A stretch of 64,000 nt of DNA from Erigeron canadensis (taxonomy: Eukaryota > Streptophyta > Magnoliopsida > Asterales > Asteraceae): positions 1,674,001 to 1,738,000 of the forward strand of contig NC_057769.1 in assembly GCF_010389155.1 (NCBI RefSeq). Reading direction: 5' to 3'. Made by a program: the position numbers and the translations under genes. Under the pieces are notes generated by a model that was given only the letters and a program-made list of their open reading frames with translations, did not search any database and was not told the DNA's origin. Positions within the stretch are counted from its first letter, which is position 1. Each line of letters opens with the position of its first letter. Of this stretch, positions 41,425 to 53,300 are shown in pieces.

Positions 41425-44400
41425 CCGTCAAAGGTACAAGTAATGCGTAAGGTACTTGTTATTAGTTTTTGTGAATGTTTCCACTACTTGTAGAATGGTG
41501 TTGGAGTTACTTGTACATTTTGCAGTTAATATTTATATACATTCATTTAAATTTTAATTTAAGGATTTTCTGTAATTTTTAAAGTAGTCTTTTTTGTAAG
41601 TAAAAGAGTCACACGTTTAAGGTTCGATGTCAGCGAAAACGATGTCGTTTAATTGCATAGTTGTTGTCAGTCCGTAGCTGTCGCTTTTAATGCTAACTGT
41701 CCAATACAATCCATGTGTTGAACCGCGGGGCTCAATACGCCTAAAATTTTTATATGAATTTTGAAGAGAAAAAAAAAAGAATATATTTATTTTGGGTGTT
41801 TTAAATTGAGAACTTTAATTTTATAGTCATTGTTTATTCAAAGTTACACTAGAGTTAGAAAAATGATTGGGCCTTGTGAAAAGGACATTTTTGTATGAAT
41901 TATTTGATTTGGTGATAAAGGATGTGAAGTATGAAGTATAATATAATATGATAGGTGATATGATAAGATATCAATCATGTAGGCCATGTTAATATGATCA
42001 TGAACAAAGATTAATTAATCTTATGAAGGAATGTTAATGGTAATCATATCTGGACAACATTTGTCTTCTTAGTTAAATATACTAATGGTTTCTTTAGGGT
42101 GACTAATCAGTAATCACACAGATCATACAGGCTGGTTACTGGTTAGCAAGTGAATTATGGGTTGTTAGTAAAAAAGAAAAGAAAAAAAAAGTTGACTTTA
42201 ATAGCATGTTAAATTAGGCCATGTTAAGTTGTTTCCTAAACCCTTTTTTAAGCATTTTAATTTGAAATTTAGAGGTAATTAACAAGTAATTGTGTTAGGA
42301 AAATTTCTTTTAAAATAATCTAACCGTTGGAAAAAAGAAAAAGATAAACCCAAAACGCTTAGTCACCTACTATTGTCTACCATCAACCCGGCTCAAAAGG
42401 CCGGCAAACGCACTAGAGGCTGTAACGGAAACACGCGTCACAACGTGTTGAGACTCATAGGTGATAGGTCACTCATAGGTGATAGGTCATAGGGCAGAAA
42501 AATTCCTAGATATCACACTGCAAGTGTGAATACAAAAAAATGAAAGTGTCTTCATAAGGGGTTATAAAATTTGAAAACCAATGCCTCAAAGTCTCAAACC
42601 ATATATTCTCATTTTCCACTTTACCTTTTGTAAATGGTTTTTGAATCCACGTGACTTCATAAAGGCATGACCTTCACCAATGGTCTCAAATCTCAATTGA
42701 GTTATGCATTTGAAAGCTGACCCAAACATTGTAACTTGATAATCAAAATTGATATATGTAAGAAAATCATACTACGGGTACGAGGTGATATACAACAATA
42801 AATACTTATAATTCTTACTTAGAGTACACACATTTGTACATACTTAAAAAGTTAGAGTTAAATACAAGAATGGTCCCCGTGGTTTGTCACTTTTTGCAAC
42901 GACAGTCCTTCTCTTTATTTTTTAGCAAAGACCGTGGTCCCTAAAGATATGTTTTAGTTGCAACGGCAGTCCCTCACTAATAGAATCGTTAATTAGTGTC
43001 ATTAAGTTTCTCATGTGAGTATCACATGAGGGGTGTTAATGTCCTTCTACCTACACAAACATAGGGGTGTTCAAAAGTATTTGTATCCAAACACGTTATT
43101 TAAAAATCTAATTCGATATTATTTGGATATTCAAATTTTGGTTCAGATTTTGATTTAGATTTAGGTAAAGATTTTAGAAAACTTCGGATATTCGAATATC
43201 CAAAAGTCGGATATTCAACTTTTGGATATCCTAAATTTCTAAATCAAATTTCGGATATCCAAAAGGGATATTATGCCGATCTTATCTTGAAAGTTTTAGA
43301 TATTTCGGATATCCAAAACCTTTGGATATGTGTTCGGATAACCGAATTTTAGGAAAAAATATAAGTATTCTAGAAAAAAAAATATTTCAAGTATCTGAAT
43401 TTTAGAAAAAAATAAATATCATAGGTATTGTCGTATTATTAGATATTGAGACTAACGTTTTGGATACTTTCGGATATTGAAACTAGGATTTTTCGATATC
43501 TTTTGATATTTTCGAATTAAAAAAAAATGATATTGAAATCTAAGCAAAAAAAAATTCTAGATATTTTTAGATTTCCAAAATATCTGAAACTTTTCAAAAA
43601 TTACTATCCGAATTTGAATCCAAAATTTATTGTATCCAACTTTTCATAGAAAATAGGATTGAATTTTCGGATCATGGTTCAGATACAGATACTTTTGAAC
43701 CCCCCTCTGTTTATGTAGGAGAAAGGACATTAATACCTCTTATGTTTTACTCACATGAGAAACTTAACGACACTACCTAACGGTTGCGTTAGTGAGGGAC
43801 CACCATTGCAACTTAAACATATTTTTAGGGACAACAATTGCTAAAAAATCAAAAGAGAGACTGCTGTTATAAAAAGTGACAAACCACGGGGACCATTATT
43901 CCATTTAACTCTAAAAATTCTCTTTAAAGAATACGAGTAAACTACAAATCAGAGATATTACTCAATGTTATTACTATTACCTTTTTATCAATAAATATAT
44001 AAGAAATATTTGATGAGTCAATAACGTAAACGTAATATCACCGAAGCTGAAGTGGATTACAAAGCATGTGCATGGTCCTTCCTTCAATTTATTTTATGCC
44101 TTTTGAAGACTTTCTATTCCTTCTTTTAAGTATCTAAAACATGCTTCTATCTTTATTTTATTCCATATTCTTCTTTTAGTAAAGAATATCATTAATCAAC
44201 TACATTATTTAAAAGAAAAAATGTTATATTCACATGTATCATTATGTTATTGTATATCTGTGGTATATATGTAACATATCATTATATCAATAGCTTATTT
44301 AAATCTTTCCATAACCCATAAGTCCACAACATTATGTCCATAAACGAATAAGGTTTTCTTATTTGGGTAACCCGAATCGAGTAATTAAGATGTATACGGT

Positions 44401-44990
44401 CTAATTAGGGTATACCCATGACCATTTTCGAATTTTTTTTTTTTTTTTTTTGTCATTCTCAAAATGTTTACCTAGTAAGATTCAATTCAGAATAAAAATG
44501 TTTGACCATTATACCACGATTGTGGTCGTTTCAAACCAACCTTGTACTATAAATATTCGCATATCTCGTCAATAACATGGTATGATCAAGAACAACTATA
44601 ATAAGAATATATAGACAAACATTGGACTAAAGAGATATTATGACAAACAATGGCTCTTTATCCATTATATGTAATAGAATTTGAAATACAAATTGCACTA
44701 CCTTCTTAAACAAAAAACGACAACAAAACTAGTTAAGACTGTTGTCGTGAAAATGTTGAAGGCAGCAACATAATGACTCTTTACATAAGCATGAAATAAG
44801 AAGGAACACGATACTAATTGTTATAATCATATCATATCAATATCAGGAATATGCCTATACAAAAAGGCATATCCATCGAGTAAAAAGGCAAAAGAAAATG
44901 ATGAATGTTAAAAAAGGGGGTGTTATTGATGTGTCGGAAATGGTAGTGTTCAATGTTTAGTACTTGGTTTGTTTGACGAGTTTGATTTGT
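41425..44990. other. Convergent intergenic region, no gene seen
   Basis: Between the 39994 gene's stop and the villin stop. The main content is the foldback element at 42855-43912. Near 42447-42485 an 18-bp unit (TCATAGGTGATAGGTCA) occurs twice in tandem. Otherwise A+T-rich without a supported ORF. Confidence 0.55.
42855..43912. mobile_element. Foldback element with TIRs over 200 bp
   Basis: The left end starts AGAGTTAAATACAAGAATGG and the reverse-complemented right end AGAGTTAAATGGAATAATGG. Both continue as GTCCCCGTGGTTTGTCACTT and stay alignable for about 220 bp, through GAGAAACTTAA and TCAAAAGTAT-type blocks. The centre (43080-43680) is itself full of small palindromes on the word GGATAT (GGATATTCGAATATCC near 43187). 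No ORF. The flanks do not give a clean target duplication (TAAAAAGTT against AAAAATTCT). Confidence 0.8.
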
Positions 44991-47900
44991 TTAGAAGAGA
45001 TCGACCTTTTTCTTGGTCAAGTCTTGTTTCCATTTCGGCAATTGATAGAACTCTGCTTTTGACATTCCAAGGATAGACTCAAATTCTTCAACAGAAAGAT
45101 AAGCCTGAAAGATCAAAGAGTGATGAATTGTGTTATGCATAGTTATAATAATGAAGTATGTTTAAGGGGTCAGATCAAAATGGTCTACAAGGAAACATGC
45201 TCATTGGGGTCGAAAGTTGTGACCTAAGTATATTTTAATGCATACAACGTCATAACTCATTTCACCAAAGTGAAGAGACTATAATTTGGAATGATATAGT
45301 TTATGTAATCATATTAGATGCATTATTCAGAAGTAAAGTATTTGCAAGTGTTTTGGGTCCATCAAACTGGCTTGTTTCAGCTCCTGCCATAAATATTACC
45401 AGTTTTTTTTTATCCAACCCGTTACCCAATTTGCCCATCTTGTGGTTATAATACAGACTCAAAAATATAACATGAGAATTTCTGTAGAAAACTAACCTCT
45501 CTCCTCTTAAGGTCGATTCCAGGAATGGGGTTCTCTGACTTCACCCTGACTTGTTCATAGCTGAAAGTCGATTGACTAGATAAAATACCATTTTCGTCCT
45601 CCTCTATTGCGACCTTTGGTTCTGAATCATCTTCTTCTGGAACTGGCTCTGAGGGTTCTACAGGGACTTCTTCGGGTGCTTCTTCAGGCTTCTCTGCACG
45701 TTAAAAGAGTCACGTACGCATTAGATTTTGATAAAAGAGTCATACATGCCCGTTTTAACCCATCCCTTAACATCCGTAACCCAACCTGCCCATTTTCACC
45801 CCCTCAGTGCATATTTTGGTCGATAGTACATACCAGGTGATTCAACAGGAGAGGGTTCTTCGATTTTAGTATCAGTAAGAACTCCTGATAAAGCAGCGAC
45901 TGCAGCTCGTCTCTGTGAACCACTACTTGACCCTACTGCTGCAGGACCTTTACCTCCACCAGAAGAATTAAAAGCTGAATTCAAGGCCGCCATGGCTGAA
46001 GCCCTTTGAGTTGCTCCACCGCCTTGATTCCCCTGGCCCTGTGTTAACAACACCAAAAGTTAGTAAACACCATTGTAGAAACACAGATAAAAACATCGCT
46101 TACATACGACCATTACCTCAGCATGGCCTGCTCCAAACAGTATTGTAATCTTCTTTTGGAATGCGTTACCGTGAATCTAAATGCGTGGAGGTAAATATAA
46201 GAAAGATCCAAGTTATGATCAAAGTTACTAATTAAAATGAGATGAGTAATAATCACATGTAACAAGGGCACATACTAATGTTTTTGCAGGTTCCCAAGAG
46301 AAATATGTTGTAAAGAAGCTAGGTTCATTTCCGTCTGTAACTTTGTATAATGGCACACGTGGGCACAATCCATCCAGATTTTCAGCCCTTTCTATGTATT
46401 TCTGGAATAAAATTCATGCGAAATGAGATACAACAGTAATCATTCTATGCAAAAATGCTAGAGGTAGCAATTTTGATCCATTAACTTGTGCATTGGTCGC
46501 CTCGGGTTATGCTTGATCTCTAATGTTAAAAGTTAATTTTTTTGTTTTTGCTTAAGATACAAAAGGGCCAAACAGACTTAAAGTTCGCCCAAAGCAGATT
46601 ACAACTTATACAGATTTTATAAAAAGCTTAAATTGTCTGAACTAAAAGTTTTACGAAAAGTCCAATCCAACTGAGCCATGTTGACCCTACAAACTCACAA
46701 ATCTGACCAATTACTCAACCCATCTACCCTACCATTTTGCTACTATAAAACTTGTAGTATAACGATCTAAACGAGTACCTGGCCTAGATCAAGAGCGGCC
46801 TTTTTCTCTTTTTGGTCAACTGCATGACCAACCCAAACGAAAACCTCAGCATGTGTATCTAATATCAAGATATCCTCCGGCAACAAGTCATCTTGATCAA
46901 AATTGTAAACTTCTTCAATCTTTAAATACAAAAAAAATGTGAATCTCGATTTAGATATTTGTCACAAAAATTAATAACTGAACCAAGTAAACTTTATAAA
47001 CTGTAAACCCACCTCAAATTTTCCTGAAAATCCACAAAGCAGCAGAAATAGTAACAATAAGTTAGTTAGAGATGTTATATACACACAAAAAATATTTACA
47101 AAAAAGTAATCTAGATTTCTATACTTGTGACCAAATGCCCTTGGCCTATTGGTATTCGAGGTGACCCATCAACCAAAAGGTTGTGGAAGGTAGTCCCATG
47201 GTGGACAAATTGTATATATACGTGGTCGTGTGGATGTTTGTGGATACTTGAGATTTTATTAAAAAATAAAAATTGCTATAACTGTAAAACCTTTGATAAG
47301 TTCGAATGCAAACAAGTGAGGATCCCTAATAGTCTCCAGTGATACTTGTTTACTTGTGAAACTATCTTTTCCTCCAAGGCCAAGCCAGAAAGTTGCACTT
47401 TCCGTTCCTTCTTTCTGAAATTTTGCTGTTACCCCTGGCTGTAATATAAGACATATGACATAATGATAAATCATAATGTAGTGGACAAGACAACCGTAAA
47501 CTCGTCATGCATAGATGCTTAAAAGCAGAAAGTAAATATAAGAGTATTAAAACCATACCCTTAAAAATTCAGCAATTTTGCTGGCCCATTGCTGTTGTTC
47601 ATAAGTACTTTGGGTTCCTTGCCAGATATATAGATGGTTACCCGCTTGTATAACAAAGCATTCGAACGAGTTTAAAGACGCTGGCACCTAAAATACATGA
47701 TGTTTACACATGTAATCAGCTGTAACACTATATATGGCGTTCCAGAAATGTGAAATTTGATAAATTTTAACAAGTTTTGCAGTGCAAAAGGATAACCCAA
47801 CATACCGGATCAACTTGACAAGTTTTATTATTATGCACTGCAGTTCCAAGTATACGAATAATCCAAGAACCATCTGCACTGTAGGTTTCATCAGCAATCC

Positions 47901-50900
47901 CATTATCTGCAATGTGGCTTTTATAACTGGAACTCAGTCCACCCTAGTGACATAAAATTCATATCATTACTTATACTCAAAAACCATGATAAGGCAGCAA
48001 CTTTACGCCAAATAAACATTAGAACAAGTACCTTGAAAACGACCATAGGCTGAAAAATTGCAATAAACTGTGGCGGCTCTTTATCTTGATAGACACGGCC
48101 CTAAAGAAAAGATGCCATTTGTTAAGCACTATATGCTACCCCAAGTGCAACAAAAAAAGAAATTGTATGTGAATGTGACGAATTAGGCCAATATATAAAT
48201 TGGTCATTTTGGGAGGCTTATTTCCTTTTAATCTCAAATGGGGTCAAATGGTACAAATTACAAACTAGGTTGAAGGTCCCTCGAAGTCTATGTTTGTTAA
48301 CATTTACAACTTCCTACATTGTTTTCTTTTATTAAAGATTATATTACTATGGTAGTACTAATGAATTTTTAATCATACTTAACGTATGATGATTTATGAA
48401 AATGCACAAAAAGTTACTGTTGGTCAACCTTGCCCGGATCGTACCAGACAAAATTTACCCATTTCATTACTGAACCCATTTCAACCTGTTAACCGTCCCG
48501 CCCAACCCCCTCCAAGCTCATCTTGCCACCTCTAATGGAATGTTACCTGAACAGGCCTCCCCTTGAGTGAATTGAACATTGATGTGGTAAGTTTAGCGGC
48601 TGTATTTTGGTCCTCCTGATAATGGAAACGGATTTAAATACAATTTATTTAGTCTTTTTAGTTGATATTAGCAACTTTCTTGCAACTTTACCTCTGTGCT
48701 ATCCTTTCCGATCCAGTAGCAAAGATAAAAATCTTCCTTCTTTTCTCTAGAATGGTAACTGTAAAGAACAATGTAGCAGTCTCCACTATAAAATTTACCA
48801 ACGTCTTCACTGGCTACTGGCGTTTTAGCACCGCCGTCAATAGACCATACCTAAGCCCAAAAAATTTAATATATGACTAGCAAACAAGTAAACAGATGAC
48901 TGGATGAGTACATAAATACAGTTGTGATCAAACCTCAAGTTTTCCGTTTCCTTCAAGCAAAGGAGGAACAACTTCCTCAGCGGTAGCAGCTTTATCTTTC
49001 CCCTTTGTCCCAACACCTTGTTGTTGCTTTAGAAGAGCTACAATACAAATATAGCACCATAGTTGATACCTAATAACAAAGTATTTCTGAATAGAGAACT
49101 GATAACAAGATGGGCAGATAGGCACATTGAGAAACTCCAAGAATACACTTTCTATTAATCATTTAGTGGTAAGTATATTGCATTAGATGGTCCAAACATT
49201 ATGTTACTTGTATCGATGCAAAGTGAAGGATATGTAGTATCTTCCTGCAGTTGGCCTTTGATTATAGTTAGGAAAACTGTATTATTTGTGGGACTATATA
49301 AGGATTTAAAAGGTTGTATGCCTTAAGGTCTCAACTACTTGACCCATTTGTCTTGTTTGAGATAAAATCCAACCGAACCCACCGATGCATTAGTGAAGGA
49401 ATTATTATATTTAACCTTACCTGATACTTTTCCTCTATTTTCAGCCACTTTTCCTCTATTCTCAGCAGCAGGTGCAATTGATGACGGCCAGGAGTCAAAG
49501 TTAGTCTTAAATGCATGTGTCTCATATCCTTGAATTAGTCTGGTTACAAGAGTTGCTTTTGGCCGATTATTACTGGTAATAAACTCCTATAAACATTAAG
49601 TTTGAAATCAGTGACCGATGAGCAAAAAGGAAGATGTAAAAATAATTTTCTTTTTTACCTCAGCAGCCTGTGTGGCAGCTTTTCTATCATCCACTGTTGT
49701 TGTTCGACCAACCCAAACGAACACCTCTGCTCCACAGTCAAATAGATAGCATTTGTCATTTTCAAATGACGACTTGGAATATTCTTCGATTTGATCCGCG
49801 ACCTGACCCCCAGCAATGCTGTAAAAAGACGAGCAATAAAATAGTATCGTGTTAGAATGTCATGGCAATGCGTTCCTGGTCGGTATTTACTGAATTAAAA
49901 AGAGATTCATACCTGTACAGTTTGCCAGGAGTCCTATCTGGAATTATATCATCATCAGTTAAAACCTTTTTGCCAATAGGCGCGAACCCACCAAAGATGA
50001 CCCAGAATTCACCAGAATCCCCTTCTGCTTGTAGTTTTCCATCATCTAAATATATCGTAAAAAGGAAAGGTCATAAAACAATCAAAGAAAAACAAAATAA
50101 TATGTGTGTATCAGCATCGTTGTAAATGCATATATCCTACCAACAATTGCAACGTCACATGTCCCTTCATGATATTTATCCTTCAAGAACTGAATGACCT
50201 CCAACGCTTTAGCCCGTTCTTGAATATTAGAATTTGCTCCATTGAATTGAAAGATCTTTTCTTTAGTGTCCAAGACAAACACGTCATCGTGATTCAGTAC
50301 AGATCGAGAAAAAGGGACCTGCCTCAAATGAACAACTCGTTTTCCTTGGCACGTATACAACCTTGTTTCAAACTCTTCTTCTTCTGGTTTCTTGAATCCA
50401 GATTTAATCCCACCTTCAAGTGTCAGGATACATGGTTTGAAATATGACAAGAACTTTTCAGATTCATGACTTTGAAGTTCTCTATGCTGCACTGCACGTC
50501 CACCTAGGATTGCATCAAGGTCCACTGCTTTTATTGCTGCTGTTCCGGCTTCATCCTATATATATATATCATGAATTACCCCATTTTAGATTTAGATACA
50601 TGATGCATATTACATATGTACATATCCTAAAATCATATTTTGATCACCTGGCTAGTATCTTTTCCCAACCAAAAGTGTATGTCATACGAGAAAGCACCCG
50701 GACCACCTCTACCAGAAGAAGTCCGCAAGACAACATACGAATCACCATAGTAAAATCTACCATAATCAGATTTTGGCAAAGGTACAGGTTGAAAGTTCTC
50801 AATTCTCCATATTTCAATCCCACTATATTATGTTAAGAAAAATCTACACCAAATGCAAACGAAATATGTACACATAACGAAAATTATAGTAATGTACACA

Positions 50901-51108
50901 AATCCGAAAGAAACATATGCATATGACGATGAATCAACTACATTTTCCAAATAACTTTTAGATTATTAAAAAACAGTTTCAAGGTATGTATATGCATACT
51001 CTGCAGACCATGTACCCCAGACCCGCCCATATACCAGACACGTGGGTAAGGATACGGTCTTGAACCAACTCCCTGGAATGCAGGCTCAAGAGCTTTTGCA
51101 GTAGCCAT
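44991..51108 (-). CDS. Villin (actin-bundling, VLN2/VLN3 type)
   Basis: Twenty exons: 51108-51056, 50822-50648, 50555-50141, 50045-49913, 49818-49659, 49586-49421, 49037-48934, 48850-48692, 48615-48547, 48100-48032, 47943-47806, 47687-47559, 47438-47291, 47023-47013 (11 nt), 46919-46779, 46401-46276, 46176-46117, 46038-45834, 45693-45497 and 45104-44991; 923 residues. Six gelsolin-like repeats are visible, from [20 protein letters not shown] (G1) through [20 protein letters not shown] (G4) to [20 protein letters not shown] (G6). A Gly/Ser/Ala-rich and acidic linker follows, then a C-terminal headpiece ending KKKVDLF, the actin-binding signature. Villins bundle and cap actin filaments in the cytoplasm. 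All exon phases close. Exon 6 carries an in-frame 21-nt tandem duplication. A 5'-UTR intron upstream of 51108 is likely but not located. Confidence 0.97.
45165..45440. mobile_element. Probable TAGAGGTGGCAA-family copy, villin intron 19
   Basis: Family-type words GGGTCAGATCAAAATGG at the left and ACCCAATTTGCCCATCTTGT at the right, but both outer termini are eroded. The weakest member of the set. Confidence 0.3.
46459..46745. mobile_element. TAGAGGTGGCAA-family TIR element, villin intron 15
   Basis: Left end TAGAGGTAGCAATTTTGA; right end reverse complement TAGTAGCAAAATGG. About 287 bp, non-coding. Confidence 0.55.
47128..47275 (+). mobile_element. tRNA-derived SINE-like insertion, villin intron 13
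   Basis: CCCTTGGCCTATTGGTATTC resembles a pol III A box and AAAAGGTTGTGG a worn B-box region. The end is TTATTAAAAAATAAAAATTG. Flanks CTATACTTGT and CTATAACTGT are close but not identical, a possible target duplication. Confidence 0.5.
48184..48534. mobile_element. TAGAGGTGGCAA-family TIR element, villin intron 9
   Basis: Right end reverse complement TAGAGGTGGCAAGATGAGC; left end TTAGGCCAATATA is a worn version. The interior has GGGTCAAATGG and the opposed CCCATTTCATT. Confidence 0.5.
49425..49466 (-). repeat. In-frame 21-nt tandem duplication in villin exon 6
   Basis: Two 21-nt units encode AENRGKV twice in a row, in the linker between gelsolin repeats G3 and G4. They differ at two silent third positions (GAG/GAA and GTG/GTA). 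Confidence 0.9.
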
Positions 51109-53072
51109 GTTGTTGAATATTGACTTGTAACTTTTTTATATCCCCGCTTTGGAATATATGTCTAACACACTGCAACATATAAAGAGACCAAGCATAGGTT
51201 ATGAGAAACATCATTTAAGACATGAGATATGAATTAAATACACCTTAAATTTTCAGTTTTTGTTTTGCAACCAAATGCATACAAATTAAAGAGGTGTTTG
51301 GATGCGCGTTTTGAGTGTAATTAGTACAAGTTACAACAAATAGGATGTAGCTTTTATGAATTCAATGCAAGGGGTCTTCGGAATCAATTTTGAAAAAACG
51401 TTGAAAAATCTTCGCAATCCACTTCTTCCAAATCACGTTTTCTCTTTAAACAAACGCAGATAATGATATTTGTTTTAGTTTCTGATTATTTTCATTTTAC
51501 AAACAGCTAAATAACATAATCTCCAAACGCGGTCTTAAGCATGCATTTAAACAACCTCCTATATCATTTTACATGACTCTAAAAAACATATTCAAAACAA
51601 TAACATAAACTCACAATGCATATAAGAAAACAATGTTTGATCTTAGCTCCAAAAAACCAACTTTTTCCTAGAAATGAAGATGTAAATAATTGTATCCAGT
51701 TTTGGAGAGAAAAATGCTAGAAAATTAGGGGAAATTTTGATGGCAATGCTATTTTTTCGTTAAAATTTTTATCTGTTTTTGGTCCCATAATTTTATGTCA
51801 ATAAATCATCTGTACATTTGTCATTTGTTGATTGTTAATTGTTTCGTTTAATTTATGCATTCCGTTTGTTCAGGGAAACAATAAAGAAAATGTCATCAAA
51901 CCAACAAGTTTGACATATCTATATCTAAAGTATTAATATTAATTACTCGTATTACAGGATTTATACAAGTGATTTAACTAATGTAAGGCAAAAAGGTGAT
52001 CTTAGGCTGTTTGTTATACATTCCCGTATACTTCTTGCTAAATCAATGTCACATCAGTTTTTTTCTCCTTATAACATCTCCAATGACACCCACTCCATAG
52101 GAGCCTATTCTTCACCCCATCCTCAGATACTTTATTAATTATGCCCCTCACGCATATCACACATTTGGGTCCCACAACAATGCATCCACCACGTCTGAAT
52201 TTGGAATAAACGGTTATACGCAAGCATGTAGATGCATGCTACTAATAATATCCAAATTTAGATGCACGCTTTACGCCGTCAAGAAACAACTTAACAAATG
52301 GCCTTATTATTATATTTTCCTAATGAATAATACTAGTTCATTTTTAAGGTCTCGATTTCTTTTTGATCAATAAAATAAACTATTTTCTTTAAAGAATAAC
52401 ATTATCTAATCTTGTCAAAAGTGGGGTATAAAGAAAATAATATATAAATTGTTTTATATCTATCCAGAGGTAGAGAGACTGCCACACAAATAAATAATTC
52501 TGTGTGTGCTTAACTATTTATTTCTACCTTTTATTTGACAAATCGAGGATTTTGTGCATGTGAGAGAGTTTAGATCAAACATAAACAAGTTTAACATACA
52601 TTACTAAGTTAAATAACTAAGTAACCGTGAATGATAATTTTTATGCGATTTTTCTTGTTGTTCGGTCTGTGTTGGCAGGATCTGACTTAGACAACCGACT
52701 ATTTGTAATTTGTTTGTCGAGTTATTGAAATAGTCTTTGATAAAATCAAGATTTTCAACATCTCATATCCTCATTTCCCATTTATTTAAGGATTGAATCA
52801 TGTAGTTGTTGTGATTATTGTAATCATGCCATACAAATTGTCAAATTGAACGAATTTTTTTGGAAAGGGGTTAGCTCCAAGAAACCCATGAATAAAAAGG
52901 TCAACAATACACGGTCCGACCCGAATATACTTAGCCCATTCCAATCCAACAACCCATCCCAGTTTCTAAAACACTCTTTTTTCTTTCCTTCTTCTGCAAT
53001 TTTACATAAGAGCACCACCGCATTCAACTGTCAAACCGAACCATTTATTCTACTCTGTCTCCATCACCTCAG
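51109..53072. other. Divergent intergenic region, no gene seen
   Basis: Upstream of villin (-) and RRP43 (+). The block at about 52070-52215 (CTTATAACATCTCCAATGAC to CCACGTCTGAATTTGG) reads like a MITE end of the kind with GGAGATGTTAT termini, but its partner end was not found. A non-coding first exon of RRP43 probably ends at 53072 (CAG/GTATAA). Confidence 0.5.
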
Positions 53073-53300
53073 GTATAATTTTATCTCTTTTTCCTATAAC
53101 CTATATATACATACATCTTATATATCTATTTTTCTTGATTTTTTAATCTTCTCATTTTGTTCCTTTATAATGTTTATAAAGTTAAAATTTTTATTATAGG
53201 GTTTTGATTATATGTATGAATGTAAGAATACCCAGATGAGTTTATCAATTAATTTTTGTTTTTTATTTATTTTTTTAAAATTTATGAAAATGGTAGGAAA

